From assembly GCA_031270825.1 (NCBI GenBank), contig JAISXH010000039.1:1-35645 (forward strand): DNA of 35,645 nucleotides, read 5' to 3'. Shown here in pieces: positions 1 through 9,221 of the stretch. How positions within the stretch are numbered: the stretch's first letter is position 1; the number at the start of each line of letters is the position of its first letter. Under the pieces are notes generated by a model. The model ran no database searches. It worked only from the letters and a program-made list of their open reading frames with translations, and was not told the origin of the DNA. A program made the position numbers and the translations under genes. The DNA comes from Bifidobacteriaceae bacterium (GTDB taxonomy: Bacteria > Actinomycetota > Actinomycetes > Actinomycetales > WQXJ01).

Positions 1-638
1 AGGACGTGGGCGTGGATCGTCTCCGCGGTGATGGGGTCTACTTCGCGCGACATCGCCTCGGGGAGGACCGAGACCAATAGGCCACCGGTGTACACGTCCA
101 CCCCGACCAACGTCACGGAAGCGCCGAAATCGGCGTCGAACAACCGCATCGCCACGGGCATGGCCGTGCCCGCGCCGACGGCGACGTCCACTATCTCGAC
201 TGGCAGTGACGGGTATTCGGCTGCGACCGCGTCGATCTGGGCCATCAGCTCGGGGGTCCGCTCAGCCACGAAGACCGCCGCCCCGGACCGGTCAGAACAG
301 ATCGCCCCGCCCGCCGTGACGGCCTCATTGGCCGCCACGATGGCCGACAATTTGTCGCTCAGCCGGTGCAACCCGGGCGCGAACTCGCCGCTCCAGATCT
401 GGTATCCGTTGTCGCCGAAGGAAAGGCAGTCCGTCTCGACCGGGAAGAACTCGCTCGGGCCAGCCCTTTGGAACGGGATCTGGTCCGCCCCTTCGACCGT
501 GCCGGTCGCGACGCTCAGAGCAGGCCCGGGAGTCGTTCCGGGGAGCTCAGTGGTGGCACCAGTCTCAGACGGTGCGGCAAAGGCCATCGCCATACCCGCC
601 GCCACCAAACAGATTCCGCACTTTCGCCAGGTGGTCAT
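1..638 (-). CDS. Secreted protein of unknown function, C-terminus beyond the window
   Basis: An uninterrupted minus-strand frame starts at the ATG at 638-636 and runs off the left edge, giving about 212 codons. The start is supported by a GAGAGGAT Shine-Dalgarno stretch some 6-8 nt upstream. The product begins with a Sec signal peptide: basic MTTWRK, a hydrophobic stretch to about residue 20, and a likely cleavage region near AFA-AP. The mature part is acidic, has two cysteines about 45 residues apart, and contains a segment (about 128-160) of alternating strand- and helix-like sequence including FVAERTPELMAQIDAV. I do not recognise the family. The layout resembles the N-terminal region of a secreted actinobacterial hydrolase or binding protein, but the catalytic part, if there is one, lies outside the window. 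That it is a real gene is likely; its function is unknown. Confidence 0.75.
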   Translation of the reverse strand, partial: MTTWRKCGICLVAAGMAMAFAAPSETGATTELPGTTPGPALSVATGTVEGADQIPFQRAGPSEFFPVETDCLSFGDNGYQIWSGEFAPGLHRLSDKLSAIVAANEAVTAGGAICSDRSGAAVFVAERTPELMAQIDAVAAEYPSLPVEIVDVAVGAGTAMPVAMRLFDADFGASVTLVGVDVYTGGLLVSVLPEAMSREVDPITAETIHAHV

Positions 639-1165
639 GATGAAATCCTCTCTTTGAGGTCGACATCTTCTGGGTTCATGAGCATCGGGGGTTTGTCTAC
701 ATGATGTCGGCGACTAGGTGCGCGCTCCCCGAAGGCTGCGGGCTCAGGGCTCACCAAGGTGGATGCGATCCAAACGTTGGCCCACGCGCACGATGGCCCC
801 CTCTCACGTGCCGACGCCGCAAGCCCGGCGACTTGCGACAACCCGAAAACTATGCTGCCACTTCAGCGCGCCAACCGCGAATGCTGGCGGCCGCAGGTGA
901 GGTCAGGCGGTGGTGGGCGATCACGTCGCGTCTCGTGGGGCGGACACCGGCCACGTCGTTCGCGGCTGGGTTTCCGCATATCACCGCCCAGCCGGCTGAC
1001 CGGAAACTGACCGGTTTCAACGCCAAACGAAGCAGGACGGCGAAAGTGGATGAACGGCATCGGCGGCGTGTTTGCGCAGGTGAAAGCACACTATTGGAGG
1101 TGACCGGATACGCGCCGAAAGCGTCTGCCGCCAATCGGGAGATAAGGAGAGTCCTTGGGTCGGGG
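639..1165. other. Intergenic region without a supported gene
   Basis: These 527 bases separate the left-edge secreted protein from the DtxR-family gene; both lie on the minus strand. Short overlapping frames occur on both strands but none has a recognisable domain, a good ribosome binding site or a convincing composition. Short structures include CGCAAG...CTTGCG near 830-840 and a CTGACCGG direct repeat near 996-1014. The promoter of the secreted protein should lie at 660-720, but no clear -10/-35 pair is visible. Confidence 0.5.
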
Positions 1166-1843
1166 CTAGGGGCGGGGGGAGACCCAGACGGCTTCGGCGG
1201 CGATGTCGCCCAGTTCGATGACTTGGCCGGTGGCCTCGATGCGTACTGTCAGGACGCCGGCGAAGTCTCGACGTTCGACCACGGCGATGACGGCGTCGGG
1301 GACCAAACCGACTGAGGCGAAGTAGCGCAACATCGCCGGGTCGGCATCGGAAATCCGTTCCACCAAAGCTCCTGTCGGGGCTGGCGTCGTGGCGAGGGGC
1401 TGCGCGGGCGGGTGGGCGATGACTCCCTCGGCGGTGGGGATGGGGTCGCCGTGGGGGTCGCGTTCGGGGTGGCCGAGCAGGCTGTCGATCGCGTCCACGA
1501 ACCTATCGGAGGCGGCGTGCTCAAGCACCTCGGCGTCATCGTGCGCCTCGTCCCAACCGAAACCCAAATGGCTGACCAAGAACGATTCGAGCAGTCGGTG
1601 CCGGCGCACCATGGCCAAGGCGAGGCGCTCGCCCTCCTCGGTCAACTCGATGGCGGCGTAGGGGGCGTGGCCGACCAGACCACGTTCAACCAGGCGCTTG
1701 ATCGCTTCCGAAGCGGTTGACGCGGACACGCCCAGGCGTGCGGCCAACAGGCCGGTGGTGACCGGCTCGCGGTCATCCCACTCGCGGATCGACCAGATGA
1801 CTTTCAGGTAGTCTTGCGCCACGGCGGACGGGGCTGCTTTCAT
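1166..1843 (-). CDS. DtxR/MntR-family metal-dependent transcriptional regulator, manganese type
   Basis: This 225-aa protein has the DtxR-family plan: a winged helix-turn-helix (about 1-70, with TTGLLAARLGVSASTASEAIKR as recognition region), a metal-binding dimerisation domain (about 75-140) and a C-terminal SH3-like FeoA domain (about 150-225). The candidate metal ligands are Asp11, His82, Glu86, His101, Glu105, Glu108 and His109. In iron-sensing DtxR/IdeR the equivalents of Asp11 and Glu105 are Met10 and Cys102. Asp and Glu at these places are typical of Mn(II)-sensing MntR, so the predicted role is Mn(II)-dependent repression of metal transport genes. No transporter lies next to it. A TAGGCT hexamer (1856-1851) ends 7 nt before the ATG with no Shine-Dalgarno, so the mRNA is probably leaderless. 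The family call is firm; the metal specificity is inferred. Confidence 0.9.
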   Translation of the reverse strand: MKAAPSAVAQDYLKVIWSIREWDDREPVTTGLLAARLGVSASTASEAIKRLVERGLVGHAPYAAIELTEEGERLALAMVRRHRLLESFLVSHLGFGWDEAHDDAEVLEHAASDRFVDAIDSLLGHPERDPHGDPIPTAEGVIAHPPAQPLATTPAPTGALVERISDADPAMLRYFASVGLVPDAVIAVVERRDFAGVLTVRIEATGQVIELGDIAAEAVWVSPRP

Positions 1844-1926
1844 CGTTGCCAGCCTAGCCTCAAGCTGGGTTGGACCCCGGCCCCTGGCCGGCGATGGGCG
1901 GTTCCGCGCCAGGGACCGGGAAATGG

Positions 1927-1996
1927 AGAAGGTCCTGCTTGCGGCGCATACCGACTTCGCCCCAGAGCACGCGCATCAGCTAAAGCAGGACCTTCT
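1927..1996. repeat. Perfect 14-bp inverted repeat with 42-bp spacer
   Basis: AGAAGGTCCTGCTT at 1927-1940 is the exact reverse complement of 1983-1996. The element lies between the DtxR-family gene and pgm, which are transcribed divergently. The spacer is GC-rich and the right arm is followed by an A-rich stretch. It could be a hairpin in an untranslated leader, a two-site operator or the remnant of a small mobile element. Nothing in the sequence decides between these. Confidence 0.6.
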
Positions 1997-2037
1997 GTTG
2001 ATTAAAACGAGCGTGCCGAGATGAAAGTTCCGGCGGG

Positions 2038-2059
2038 AAGTGTGTTGTTCGTCACACTT
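2038..2059. promoter_or_regulatory. AAGTGTG/CACACTT dyad upstream of pgm
   Basis: AAGTGTG (2038-2044) and CACACTT (2053-2059) form a 7-bp perfect dyad around an 8-base centre, about 70 bp before the pgm start. The size and position suit a protein-binding operator in the pgm leader. The TTTTC that follows also permits a weak terminator reading. The role is inferred from position only. Confidence 0.35.
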
Positions 2060-2130
2060 TTCTGGCGGGTTTGGCCAAGACGGTCCCCGATCTGTCGGCG
2101 AGGTCCGCGCGCCGGTGGGAAGATCGGATC

Positions 2131-3819
2131 ATGCATCCACGAGCAGGGCAGCTAGCCCAACCCTCCGACCTGATCGAACTTAGGACGCTGGAAGACGCCT
2201 ATTACGACATCAAGCCAGATCCGGCGAACCCGGACCAGCAGGTGGTCTTCGGGACATCCGGCCACCGGGGATCGTCGTTGGACGGCGCGTTCAACGAGTT
2301 CCACATCATCGCGATCACGCAGGCGATCATCGAATACCGGCGCGGGCAAGGGATCGACGGCCCGTTGTTCGTGGGGCGGGACACCCACCTGTTGTCCCTG
2401 CCCGCTTGGCGCACCGCCGTCGAGGTGTTGGGCGCGGCCGGAGTGGAACTGCGGATCGACGCCCGCGATTCTTTCACCCCCACCCCGGCGCTCTCGCACG
2501 CGATCTTGGTGGCCAACGGGGCGACCGCGCCCGGTGGGCTCAGGACCAGCGGGAAAGGTTTGGCGGATGGCATTGTCATCACGCCCTCGCACAATCCGCC
2601 CCGCGACGGCGGCTTCAAGTACAACCCGCCCAACGGCGGCCCCGCCGACACCGACGCCACCGGTTGGATCGCCCGGCGAGCCAACCAGCTCTTGGCCGAG
2701 CGCGAAGTCGGATCGGTGCCCCGCGTTTCCGTCGCCAAGGCCTTGGCCCTCGATTCGACCGTCGCCTATGACTTCATGTCGAACTACGTTGACGATTTGG
2801 CGAACGTGGTCGATCTGGACGCGATCCGCCGCGCCGGCGTTCGGATCGGGGCCGACCCGTTGGGCGGCGCGTCAGTTGACTATTGGGGGGCGATCGGGGA
2901 ACGGTACGGCCTCGACCTGACCGTTGTGAACCAATCAGTCGACCCGACCTGGCGATTCATGACCCTCGACTGGGACGGCAAGATCCGCATGGACCCGTCG
3001 TCGCCGTACGCCATGGCCTCGCTGCGTTCGCTGTTGGACCATCCCGGACCGGACGGGCGGCCACTTTACGACATCGCCACCGGCAATGACGCCGATGCCG
3101 ACCGCCACGGCATCGTCACCCCCGACGGCGGTTTGATGAACCCGAACCACTACCTGGCGGCCTCAATCGCCTATCTGTTCTCCGGCCACCGGTCGGCCTG
3201 GCCGGAAGACTCAGCCGTCGGCAAGACGGTGGTGTCCTCGTCGCTGATCGACCGGGTGGCGGACAACGAGGGCCGGGCGCTGATGGAGGTGCCGGTGGGA
3301 TTCAAATGGTTCGTGCCCGGTCTGCTGGACGGTTCGGTCGCTTTCGGCGGCGAGGAATCCGCCGGCGCCTCATTCTTGCGCCGCAACGGTCTGGTCTGGA
3401 CCACCGACAAGGACGGGATCATCCTGGCTTTGTTGGCCAGCGAAATCCTGGCCGTCAGCGAACGCACGCCGTCGCAGGTTTACGACGAGTTGGCGGAGGT
3501 CTTCGGCCGGAGCTGGTACGCCCGCGTCGACGCTCCAGCCAGTCGGGAGCAGAAGGCCGCGCTGGGCGCCCTCGACCCGTCCCAGGTGACCGACACGGAA
3601 CTGGCCGGCGACCCGATCACCGCCCGCCTGGTCAAAGCGCCGGGCAACGGCGCGCCGATCGGCGGGTTGAAAGTCACCACCGACCGGGCCTGGTTCGCCG
3701 CCCGGCCCTCGGGGACCGAAGACGTCTACAAGATCTACGCCGAATCGTTCGTTTCGGCTGATCATTTGGCGCAGGTGCAGGCCGCAGCCAAGAATTTGGT
3801 CGATGCCGTCATCCAGTGA
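2131..3819 (+). CDS. pgm: Phosphoglucomutase (alpha-D-glucose phosphate-specific)
   Basis: Pgm interconverts glucose 1-phosphate and glucose 6-phosphate in the cytosol, linking glycolysis to glycogen, trehalose and nucleotide-sugar synthesis. The 562-aa product matches the full-length E. coli-type enzyme. Visible motifs are [10 protein letters not shown] (40-49), the phosphoserine loop TPSHNPP with catalytic Ser153, the Mg-binding DADADRHG (Asp320, Asp322, Asp324), the sugar-binding GEESAGA (about 407-413) and the phosphate-binding PSGTED (526-531). The ATG at 2131 is chosen because [14 protein letters not shown] aligns with the N-terminus of known enzymes. An in-frame start at 2071 would add 20 residues without family support. 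The next gene overlaps the end of pgm by 17 bp, which suggests cotranscription. The identification is very secure. Confidence 0.97.
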   Translation: MHPRAGQLAQPSDLIELRTLEDAYYDIKPDPANPDQQVVFGTSGHRGSSLDGAFNEFHIIAITQAIIEYRRGQGIDGPLFVGRDTHLLSLPAWRTAVEVLGAAGVELRIDARDSFTPTPALSHAILVANGATAPGGLRTSGKGLADGIVITPSHNPPRDGGFKYNPPNGGPADTDATGWIARRANQLLAEREVGSVPRVSVAKALALDSTVAYDFMSNYVDDLANVVDLDAIRRAGVRIGADPLGGASVDYWGAIGERYGLDLTVVNQSVDPTWRFMTLDWDGKIRMDPSSPYAMASLRSLLDHPGPDGRPLYDIATGNDADADRHGIVTPDGGLMNPNHYLAASIAYLFSGHRSAWPEDSAVGKTVVSSSLIDRVADNEGRALMEVPVGFKWFVPGLLDGSVAFGGEESAGASFLRRNGLVWTTDKDGIILALLASEILAVSERTPSQVYDELAEVFGRSWYARVDAPASREQKAALGALDPSQVTDTELAGDPITARLVKAPGNGAPIGGLKVTTDRAWFAARPSGTEDVYKIYAESFVSADHLAQVQAAAKNLVDAVIQ

Positions 3820-4582
3820 CAGCCCCGCGACCAGCGCCCGTTGGTCCCGCGTGGTGGCGGCCTTGGTCCGGTTGGCTTCGTTCGGCCTGGGCGGGGCGGC
3901 TATCGGCAACGCCACCTATCTGGCGATCAAGACCAACATGAACTCGGGCGTGATTCTGGAAGCGGGCGTGGGCTTGGTCATGGTCTCATTCGGGGCCTCA
4001 CGGCGACTGGGCCGCATCCGCTGGCTGCGGACAACCGCGTTGGCCGCCGGTGGGGCGATTCTGGCGGCCAGCGTTGGCCTGGCGGCCTATGGGCTCCACG
4101 ACACCGCCGGCGATCGGGATGACGCGCTGATCGTCCTGGGGGCGGGCGTCCACGGCCGCAGTGTCACCGCCGTGCTGGCGGCCCGGCTCGATGTCGCCGT
4201 TGAATACCACCGGCGGAATCCAGCGGCGCTGATCGTGGTCGCCGGTGGTCAAGGCCCGCAAGAGGACATCTCAGAGGCTGAAGCGATGAGCGCCTATCTG
4301 GTGCGGCGCGGAGTGCCGGCGGACCGGATCGTCAAGGAAGACAAGTCCACCTCGACGGCTGAGAATTTCGCTTTCGCCAAGGCCCTGCTGGACGAACGCC
4401 TGCCGACCGGCTACCGGATCGCCTTTGTGACCAGCGAGTTCCATGTCTTCCGGGCCGAGCAGGTGGCCCGCTCAACCGGTTTGAAGGCGGACCATCTGCA
4501 CTCCCACACTCTCTGGTACGTCCAACCGGCCAGCTACCTGCGTGAAATCGTTGCCGTTGCCAAACAACTGGTCTTTGGGTAG
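3803..4582 (+). CDS. YdcF/SanA-like (DUF218) membrane protein
   Basis: This 259-aa protein has an N-terminal membrane part with about three hydrophobic segments (roughly 17-45, 50-65 and 75-98), then a DUF218 domain (about 105-240). The domain shows the usual landmarks: [11 protein letters not shown], the [18 protein letters not shown] loop, a D-x-ST-TAEN motif ([13 protein letters not shown]) and [11 protein letters not shown]. Members of this family (ElyC, SanA, YdcF) are tied to envelope and peptidoglycan-precursor or lipid-carrier metabolism. The biochemical reaction is not established for most, and I cannot specify it here. The gene starts inside the last codons of pgm (17-bp overlap), so it is probably translated from the same mRNA. 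It ends in a duplicated intergenic repeat. Confidence 0.85.
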   Translation: MPSSSDSPATSARWSRVVAALVRLASFGLGGAAIGNATYLAIKTNMNSGVILEAGVGLVMVSFGASRRLGRIRWLRTTALAAGGAILAASVGLAAYGLHDTAGDRDDALIVLGAGVHGRSVTAVLAARLDVAVEYHRRNPAALIVVAGGQGPQEDISEAEAMSAYLVRRGVPADRIVKEDKSTSTAENFAFAKALLDERLPTGYRIAFVTSEFHVFRAEQVARSTGLKADHLHSHTLWYVQPASYLREIVAVAKQLVFG

Positions 4583-4583
4583 C

Positions 4584-4834
4584 GGGGGCTCCTCGCCCTC
4601 CACCGGCTGGTTGTTGGCTGCCTCGGCCGTCCGGCCGTCCGGCCGTCTGGTCGCCCGGCCGGCCGCCTGCGAGCCGGTCGCGAACCGCCGGAAGTCCGTG
4701 GCGCCCACCAACATCGCGCTGGGGGCTCCTCGCCCGGCTCCTGTCGGCTATTCGCTGCCTCGGTTGTCCGGCCGTCGGAGTGCGAGCCGGCCGCGAACCG
4801 CCGGGCGTGCGTGGCGCCCACAAACATCGCGCTG
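4584..4834. repeat. Imperfect tandem duplication in a convergent intergenic region
   Basis: Two adjacent copies, about 4584-4720 and 4721-4834, share GGGGCTCCTCGCCC at the left, a GCTGCCTCGG.TGTCCGGCC-like centre and GGCGCCCAC(C/A)AACATCGCGCTG at the right. The first copy is longer because CCGTC/CCGG units have expanded. The block fills the gap between the convergent YdcF-like and sbcC genes. Both copies can be read on the minus strand as short frames starting M(L/F)VGAT, but they lie in different frames and look like decay products of repeats, not genes. No terminator with a T tract is visible here. Confidence 0.65.
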
Positions 4835-4858
4835 AGGGCGCATCGCGGCCTGGTCGTT

Positions 4859-7801
4859 TCACGGCACCGCAGAGCGGACCCGCAGCGTTGAGCCGCCTTG
4901 GCGGGAAGGACGCACTTCGATGCGGTCTGGGATGGCCTGCTTGAGGGCTTCCACGTGGGAGACCAGGCCGACCACGCGACCGCCCGCGCGGATGCGGTTC
5001 AGCTGCGTCAGGACGGATTCGAGGGCTTCATCAGACAACGAGCCAAAGCCCTCGTCCACGAACAGGGTCTCCAGGGAGATGCCGCCAGCCTCGGCAGTTA
5101 CCACATCGGCCAGGCCCAGGGCCAGGGCCAGCGAGACGTAGAACGTCTCGCCGCCGGACAGCGTCCTGGGATCGCGGGCCTGTCCGGTCGAGTTGTCCAT
5201 CACACGCAGGGCCAGTCCGGTGCGGCGCTTGCGGGTCGCCTCCTTGGTGTCGCTGCGCTCCAGCAGATACTGCCCGTCTGACATGGGACCAAGGCGGGCG
5301 TTGGCCGCGTCTATGACCTCTTCGAAACGACGGATCAGGACGTAGGTGGGCAGGTCGACATCACGCAGGTTGGCTTGGCCCGAATTTGCCAGATCGGCGA
5401 CCCGCGCCAAAGCCGCCGATTCGGCCTGCGCGCAGGCCAACCGCTCCTGGGCGGCTCGGATCTCGGCCACCGCCTGACCGGTCGATTGCGCCTTTCCTTC
5501 AGCCAGGGCTGCGGCTTCCGCCGCCTCGCGGGCTGCGGCTTCCGCCGTGGTCGCGGCTGCGGCGGCCTGCGCCGCCGCCTCGGCCAAGGCATCCGGGTCG
5601 CCGCTGACTTGGGCCAGACTCGGCTCCGCCAGGCGCTGGCGCAGGCTGGTCTCCTCTCCCGCGAGCTTCTCCAGACTGGCTTGCATATGCTCGATTTCTG
5701 CCGGCGGCAGGGCGGCGGCGCGGGCCTCCTCCGCGCTGGCGAAACCTGCTTCGACCAGGGCTCTTTGCGCCCCTTGGGCGGTGAGCTCGGCCAGTTCAGT
5801 CGCGCTGGCCAGGCGCTGAGCGGCCTGGAGACGCTGGCGCGCCAGGTCCGCTTCGGTCTGGGCCGCCGCCAATGCGGCGGCGGCTGCATCGATGGTGGCC
5901 CCGTCCGCCCGGCTCTTGGTTGCGACAACCTGATCATGGGCGGCCTTGGCCGCTGCCTGGGCCGTCTCCGCCGCTTCGCGGGTGCGCTCGAGGTTCGCCT
6001 GGGCTTGTTCAAGGGCGGCCTTGAGCTTGTGAGGATCGCCCAACTGGTCCCGCACTTTACGGGCAGCGCCCAGTGCGTGCTTGGCTTGGGCCGGGTCGGC
6101 CTGGCCGCCTCCCCCCTCGAGCCGGGAGACCAGGTCCTTGGCCTGGTTGGCAGCGCGAGCAGCGTCCTCGTAAGCGGATTCGGCCGCCTCTCGTGAGGTC
6201 TCGGCCTGCGCTACCTGGTCGCGGCTGGCGTGGTCCTGTGCCAGAGCCGCCGGCGCGGGATGCTCCACCGCGCCGCAGACCGGACAAGGCTGACCGGGTT
6301 CGAGCGCGGCAGCCATTTCGCCGGCCAAACCCGCCAGTCGAAGCTCGCGCAGCCGCGATTCGGTCTGCTGGGCCTCGCCGTAAGCCCGTTTGGCCAGTTC
6401 CAACTGTGTTTGCGCGGCCGCCAGCGCAGCCGCCGCCTGACCGTACTCCTTGACCACGGCCACCTGTTGGGCCGCGCGTTCGACAGCCTCCTTGGCGCTG
6501 GGCCCTAACTCAGCTTGCCGTGCCAAGGCCCGCCCGGCGGCATCGGCGGCGGTTTGGGCTTCCTGAAAATCTCCGGTGGCCTGTTCCAACGCGGCTACGG
6601 CGGCCTGTTCGCGGGCGGCGGCACGTTCCAACTCGCGGGCGGCGTCGAGTTGTTCGGACAGCCGCCGGGAGTGTTCAAGCGCTTGCTGCAGCGCCTCCTG
6701 CAGGACGGACTCTTCCGCCGCGCCGTCCGCCAGGCCAAGTCCGTCCGCCAGCTCCCGGGCCTTAGCTGAAGCGGCGGCGGCGTCGCGAGCGGAGTCCAGG
6801 GCAGGGATCGCCGGACCGGCGCGGCGCGCGGCGCGGACTGCTTCGGCGGCGGCTTGGCGGCGCGGCGAGTCCGCCTCCAGGGCGGCCAATCGCCCCAATA
6901 GGTCGCGCCTGGTGGCGGCCAGTTCCGCTTGCGTGCGGCTCTTCGCGGCCAGGTCTTGGGCGCGTTGCGAGGCGGCGACCGCGTCAACGGCCACGTGGCG
7001 GGCGTCGACCGCTCCGCTGAGGGCGGCATGCCAGATGCTCTCGCTGGATTCGAGCAGTTCCGTCGCCTCAGGTTCCTTGGCGACGATTCCGGCCAATTGG
7101 GCCAACTGGTCGCTCTGTTCCGCGGTCACGCCGGCGGCCTTCGCCAACCCGACGGCGGCGTTCCTGAGGTCCGTCGCGATCTCCTGTTGGACGGCGCCGG
7201 CGGCGGCGCGGCGATTCCGTAGTTCTTCAGCCAGCCGCTGATACAACTCCGTGCCGAAGATGCGCTGGAGCAAGACGCGGCGCTGCTCGTTCTCGGCCTT
7301 GAGGAAGGAGGCGAACTGGCCTTGCGGCAGCACCACGGTCTGGACGAACTGCTCCCGGCTGAGCCCGATGCTCCGAAGCACTTCCGCCCCGGACTCCTCG
7401 ACCTTGGTGGCCAGAAGCTGCCCGGTCTTATCTTCGGGGGTGGCTAGCTGCCAGAGGTGGGCGGTGGCTTGACGGGTGGTGGTGCCCTCGCCCCGCCGCT
7501 TGGCCTTTTCGTAGCGCGGCGTGCGCCTGATTCGGTAGATGCCGGCGCCCACTTCGTAGACCAGGTCGACGAAGGACTCCTGGTCGGCGCCAGCGTGGTC
7601 CGAACGCAGGCGGTCATAACCGCCGTTGTCCGCCAGCGAGCCATACAGGGCGAAGACCAGCGCGTCGATCAGCGTCGACTTGCCCGCGCCGGTGGGGCCT
7701 TCCAACAGGAACAGGCCGGAGGCCGTGAGGTCGGTGAAGCTTATGCTGTGTTCGCCGGCGAAGGGACCTATCCCGGCGAACTCCAACCGGTGCAGTCTCA
7801 T
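4859..7801 (-). CDS. sbcC: Exonuclease subunit SbcC (SMC-like ATPase)
   Basis: SbcC is the ATPase of the SbcCD (Mre11-Rad50-type) complex, which cleaves DNA hairpins and processes blocked double-strand ends. The 980-aa protein has a Walker A loop GPTGAGKST (35-43) and long Ala/Gln/Glu-rich coiled-coil arms. The zinc hook PCPVCG is near residue 505, at the apex. The C-terminal ATPase half carries the LSGGETF signature (about 879) and Walker B LFVDEGFGSLSD (about 913), followed by the His-switch region VSHVEAL. Size and order are those of the complete family. Its ATG overlaps the stop of sbcD by 4 bp (ATGA), so the two are translationally coupled, as expected for stoichiometric partners. The identification is secure. 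Confidence 0.97.
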   Translation of the reverse strand: MRLHRLEFAGIGPFAGEHSISFTDLTASGLFLLEGPTGAGKSTLIDALVFALYGSLADNGGYDRLRSDHAGADQESFVDLVYEVGAGIYRIRRTPRYEKAKRRGEGTTTRQATAHLWQLATPEDKTGQLLATKVEESGAEVLRSIGLSREQFVQTVVLPQGQFASFLKAENEQRRVLLQRIFGTELYQRLAEELRNRRAAAGAVQQEIATDLRNAAVGLAKAAGVTAEQSDQLAQLAGIVAKEPEATELLESSESIWHAALSGAVDARHVAVDAVAASQRAQDLAAKSRTQAELAATRRDLLGRLAALEADSPRRQAAAEAVRAARRAGPAIPALDSARDAAAASAKARELADGLGLADGAAEESVLQEALQQALEHSRRLSEQLDAARELERAAAREQAAVAALEQATGDFQEAQTAADAAGRALARQAELGPSAKEAVERAAQQVAVVKEYGQAAAALAAAQTQLELAKRAYGEAQQTESRLRELRLAGLAGEMAAALEPGQPCPVCGAVEHPAPAALAQDHASRDQVAQAETSREAAESAYEDAARAANQAKDLVSRLEGGGGQADPAQAKHALGAARKVRDQLGDPHKLKAALEQAQANLERTREAAETAQAAAKAAHDQVVATKSRADGATIDAAAAALAAAQTEADLARQRLQAAQRLASATELAELTAQGAQRALVEAGFASAEEARAAALPPAEIEHMQASLEKLAGEETSLRQRLAEPSLAQVSGDPDALAEAAAQAAAAATTAEAAAREAAEAAALAEGKAQSTGQAVAEIRAAQERLACAQAESAALARVADLANSGQANLRDVDLPTYVLIRRFEEVIDAANARLGPMSDGQYLLERSDTKEATRKRRTGLALRVMDNSTGQARDPRTLSGGETFYVSLALALGLADVVTAEAGGISLETLFVDEGFGSLSDEALESVLTQLNRIRAGGRVVGLVSHVEALKQAIPDRIEVRPSRQGGSTLRVRSAVP

Positions 7802-9006
7802 AGTTCGCCCCTTGCCCGTCCCACGGCCTCAAGCGCTTTTCGGATTTCCTGTTGCTCGGCGTCTGTGGCAGGCGTCCCGCCGGCGTACTCGAGGAAATCA
7901 GCCACCACCTGGAGTGGGTCGCTGGCGGCGGTGACCCTGCCGGTGGCCGCCGTGCCGGCCGGACCGGCCCGGAGATGCCTGGTCACCAGGGCGTGCGGAA
8001 AGCGCCGCGCGATCCGCCCGGTCATGTTGTCCGGACGGCTCTGGTCCGTCACCGTGACCATCAGCCAGTTCTGGGCGACCGGGTCGAACCGCCTTGATTC
8101 CAGTTCGGCGAGTGTCCCTTCTACCTGCGCCATTGGTCGGGGAACCGGCGCCGGGATCAACTCCGTTCGGGGACCACCAGGTTCCAAGCGCACCATCGCC
8201 GTCGACTTGACCTGGCGCGCCTCGGAGAAACTGAACGCCAGCGGCGAGCCTGAATAGCGGATCAGCTGCGATTCGGCCGCGGCAATCCGCTGAGGGCCGT
8301 GCAGATGTCCCAACGCCACATAGTCGATCAGTTCGAAGACCCCGGCGGGCACCGTCGCGATTCCCCCCACCGTCAGGTCCCGCTCCGACTCGCTCGGCTC
8401 TCCTCCCACCACCAACGCATGGGCCATGGCCACTACGGCTGGTCGGTCGGAGCCCAACTGGGCATGCCCCGCCGGCGCCGGCGGTGCCGCTAAGCCCCGC
8501 CTGGCCAGGTCGGCCCGAATTCGCTTCGCCGCCGCCGCGAAGACCGCCTCATGGCTGCGGGCGACGGAATTCTCCTGGCTGGAGAAGCCCTCGGCGGCGG
8601 CGTAGACGTCGAGGAACGGAACAGGATAGACCAGCGCGCCCGGCCCTCCATCCGGATCGGGGACCGTTACCGCTTGCCCCACCTGGCTCAGGCGCGTGAA
8701 CAGCTTTATCTCCGGGCGCATCAGCTTGGAACCGAACCCGAGCCGGGTGGCCGAGTCGTGGTTGCCGGAGATCACGATCACCTGGGTCGCCTCAGCCAGG
8801 CGAATCAGCGATTCCTCGAGCAATTGGACCGCGCCCACCGGCGGGACGGCGCGGTCGTAGACGTCGCCGCAGACCAGCACGGCCGCGGGCCGTTCATCGC
8901 GGACCAGGTCGACCAGATGATCCAGATAGGCGGCCTGGTGTTCCAGCAGATCAACGCCATGCAGGAAACGGCCCAGATGCCAATCCGAGGTGTGGATCAA
9001 TCGCAT
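7798..9006 (-). CDS. sbcD: Exonuclease subunit SbcD (Mre11-like nuclease)
   Basis: SbcD is the Mn-dependent metallophosphoesterase nuclease that pairs with SbcC. The 402-aa product begins MRLIHTSDWHLG, with metal ligands Asp8 and His10. It continues with the GDVYDR, GNHDS and GHLHGPQ motifs of calcineurin-like phosphoesterases, then a C-terminal capping/SbcC-binding region. The ATG at 9006 is chosen because it starts exactly at the conserved first strand; a longer frame to 9207 adds a Gly/Arg-rich tail without homology. A TAGGGT hexamer (9019-9014) ends 7 nt before this ATG and no Shine-Dalgarno is present, which suggests a leaderless transcript that begins the sbcDC operon. Confidence 0.96.
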   Translation of the reverse strand: MRLIHTSDWHLGRFLHGVDLLEHQAAYLDHLVDLVRDERPAAVLVCGDVYDRAVPPVGAVQLLEESLIRLAEATQVIVISGNHDSATRLGFGSKLMRPEIKLFTRLSQVGQAVTVPDPDGGPGALVYPVPFLDVYAAAEGFSSQENSVARSHEAVFAAAAKRIRADLARRGLAAPPAPAGHAQLGSDRPAVVAMAHALVVGGEPSESERDLTVGGIATVPAGVFELIDYVALGHLHGPQRIAAAESQLIRYSGSPLAFSFSEARQVKSTAMVRLEPGGPRTELIPAPVPRPMAQVEGTLAELESRRFDPVAQNWLMVTVTDQSRPDNMTGRIARRFPHALVTRHLRAGPAGTAATGRVTAASDPLQVVADFLEYAGGTPATDAEQQEIRKALEAVGRARGEL

Positions 9007-9221
9007 GCCCCAAACCCTAGCCCGCACGGCTGACACTGACCGCGCTGACGCCTTGGCGGCGATGGCGTGTGTCTCGGCGGCTCGGCCCGGGTTCTTCCCC
9101 TGCCGGCACTGGCGCGGGCCGGAGCCGCCGGACAGGCCCCGGCTGTGGATGCCCGAGTCAGGGTCACCTGGGCCCGCCCGGCCGAGAACGCGCCCGAGAC
9201 AGGCCACTAAAGTGGTTGGCT

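Noticed and set aside
28-657. Long plus-strand open frame at the left edge
   Set aside because: It is antisense to the minus-strand secreted protein, which has a signal peptide and ribosome binding site; the plus frame has neither.
635-841. A 68-codon minus frame whose stop overlaps the secreted protein's ATG
   Set aside because: The overlap looks like coupling, but the peptide has no recognisable features and no ribosome binding site, and its end coincides with the likely promoter/leader.
701-1315. Plus-strand frame of 204 codons across the first intergenic gap
   Set aside because: It runs into the antisense of the DtxR-family gene and has no domain; high G+C makes such frames common.
5375-7241. 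Several plus-strand frames inside sbcC
   Set aside because: They mirror the Ala/Gln-rich coiled coil of SbcC in antisense and have no independent support.
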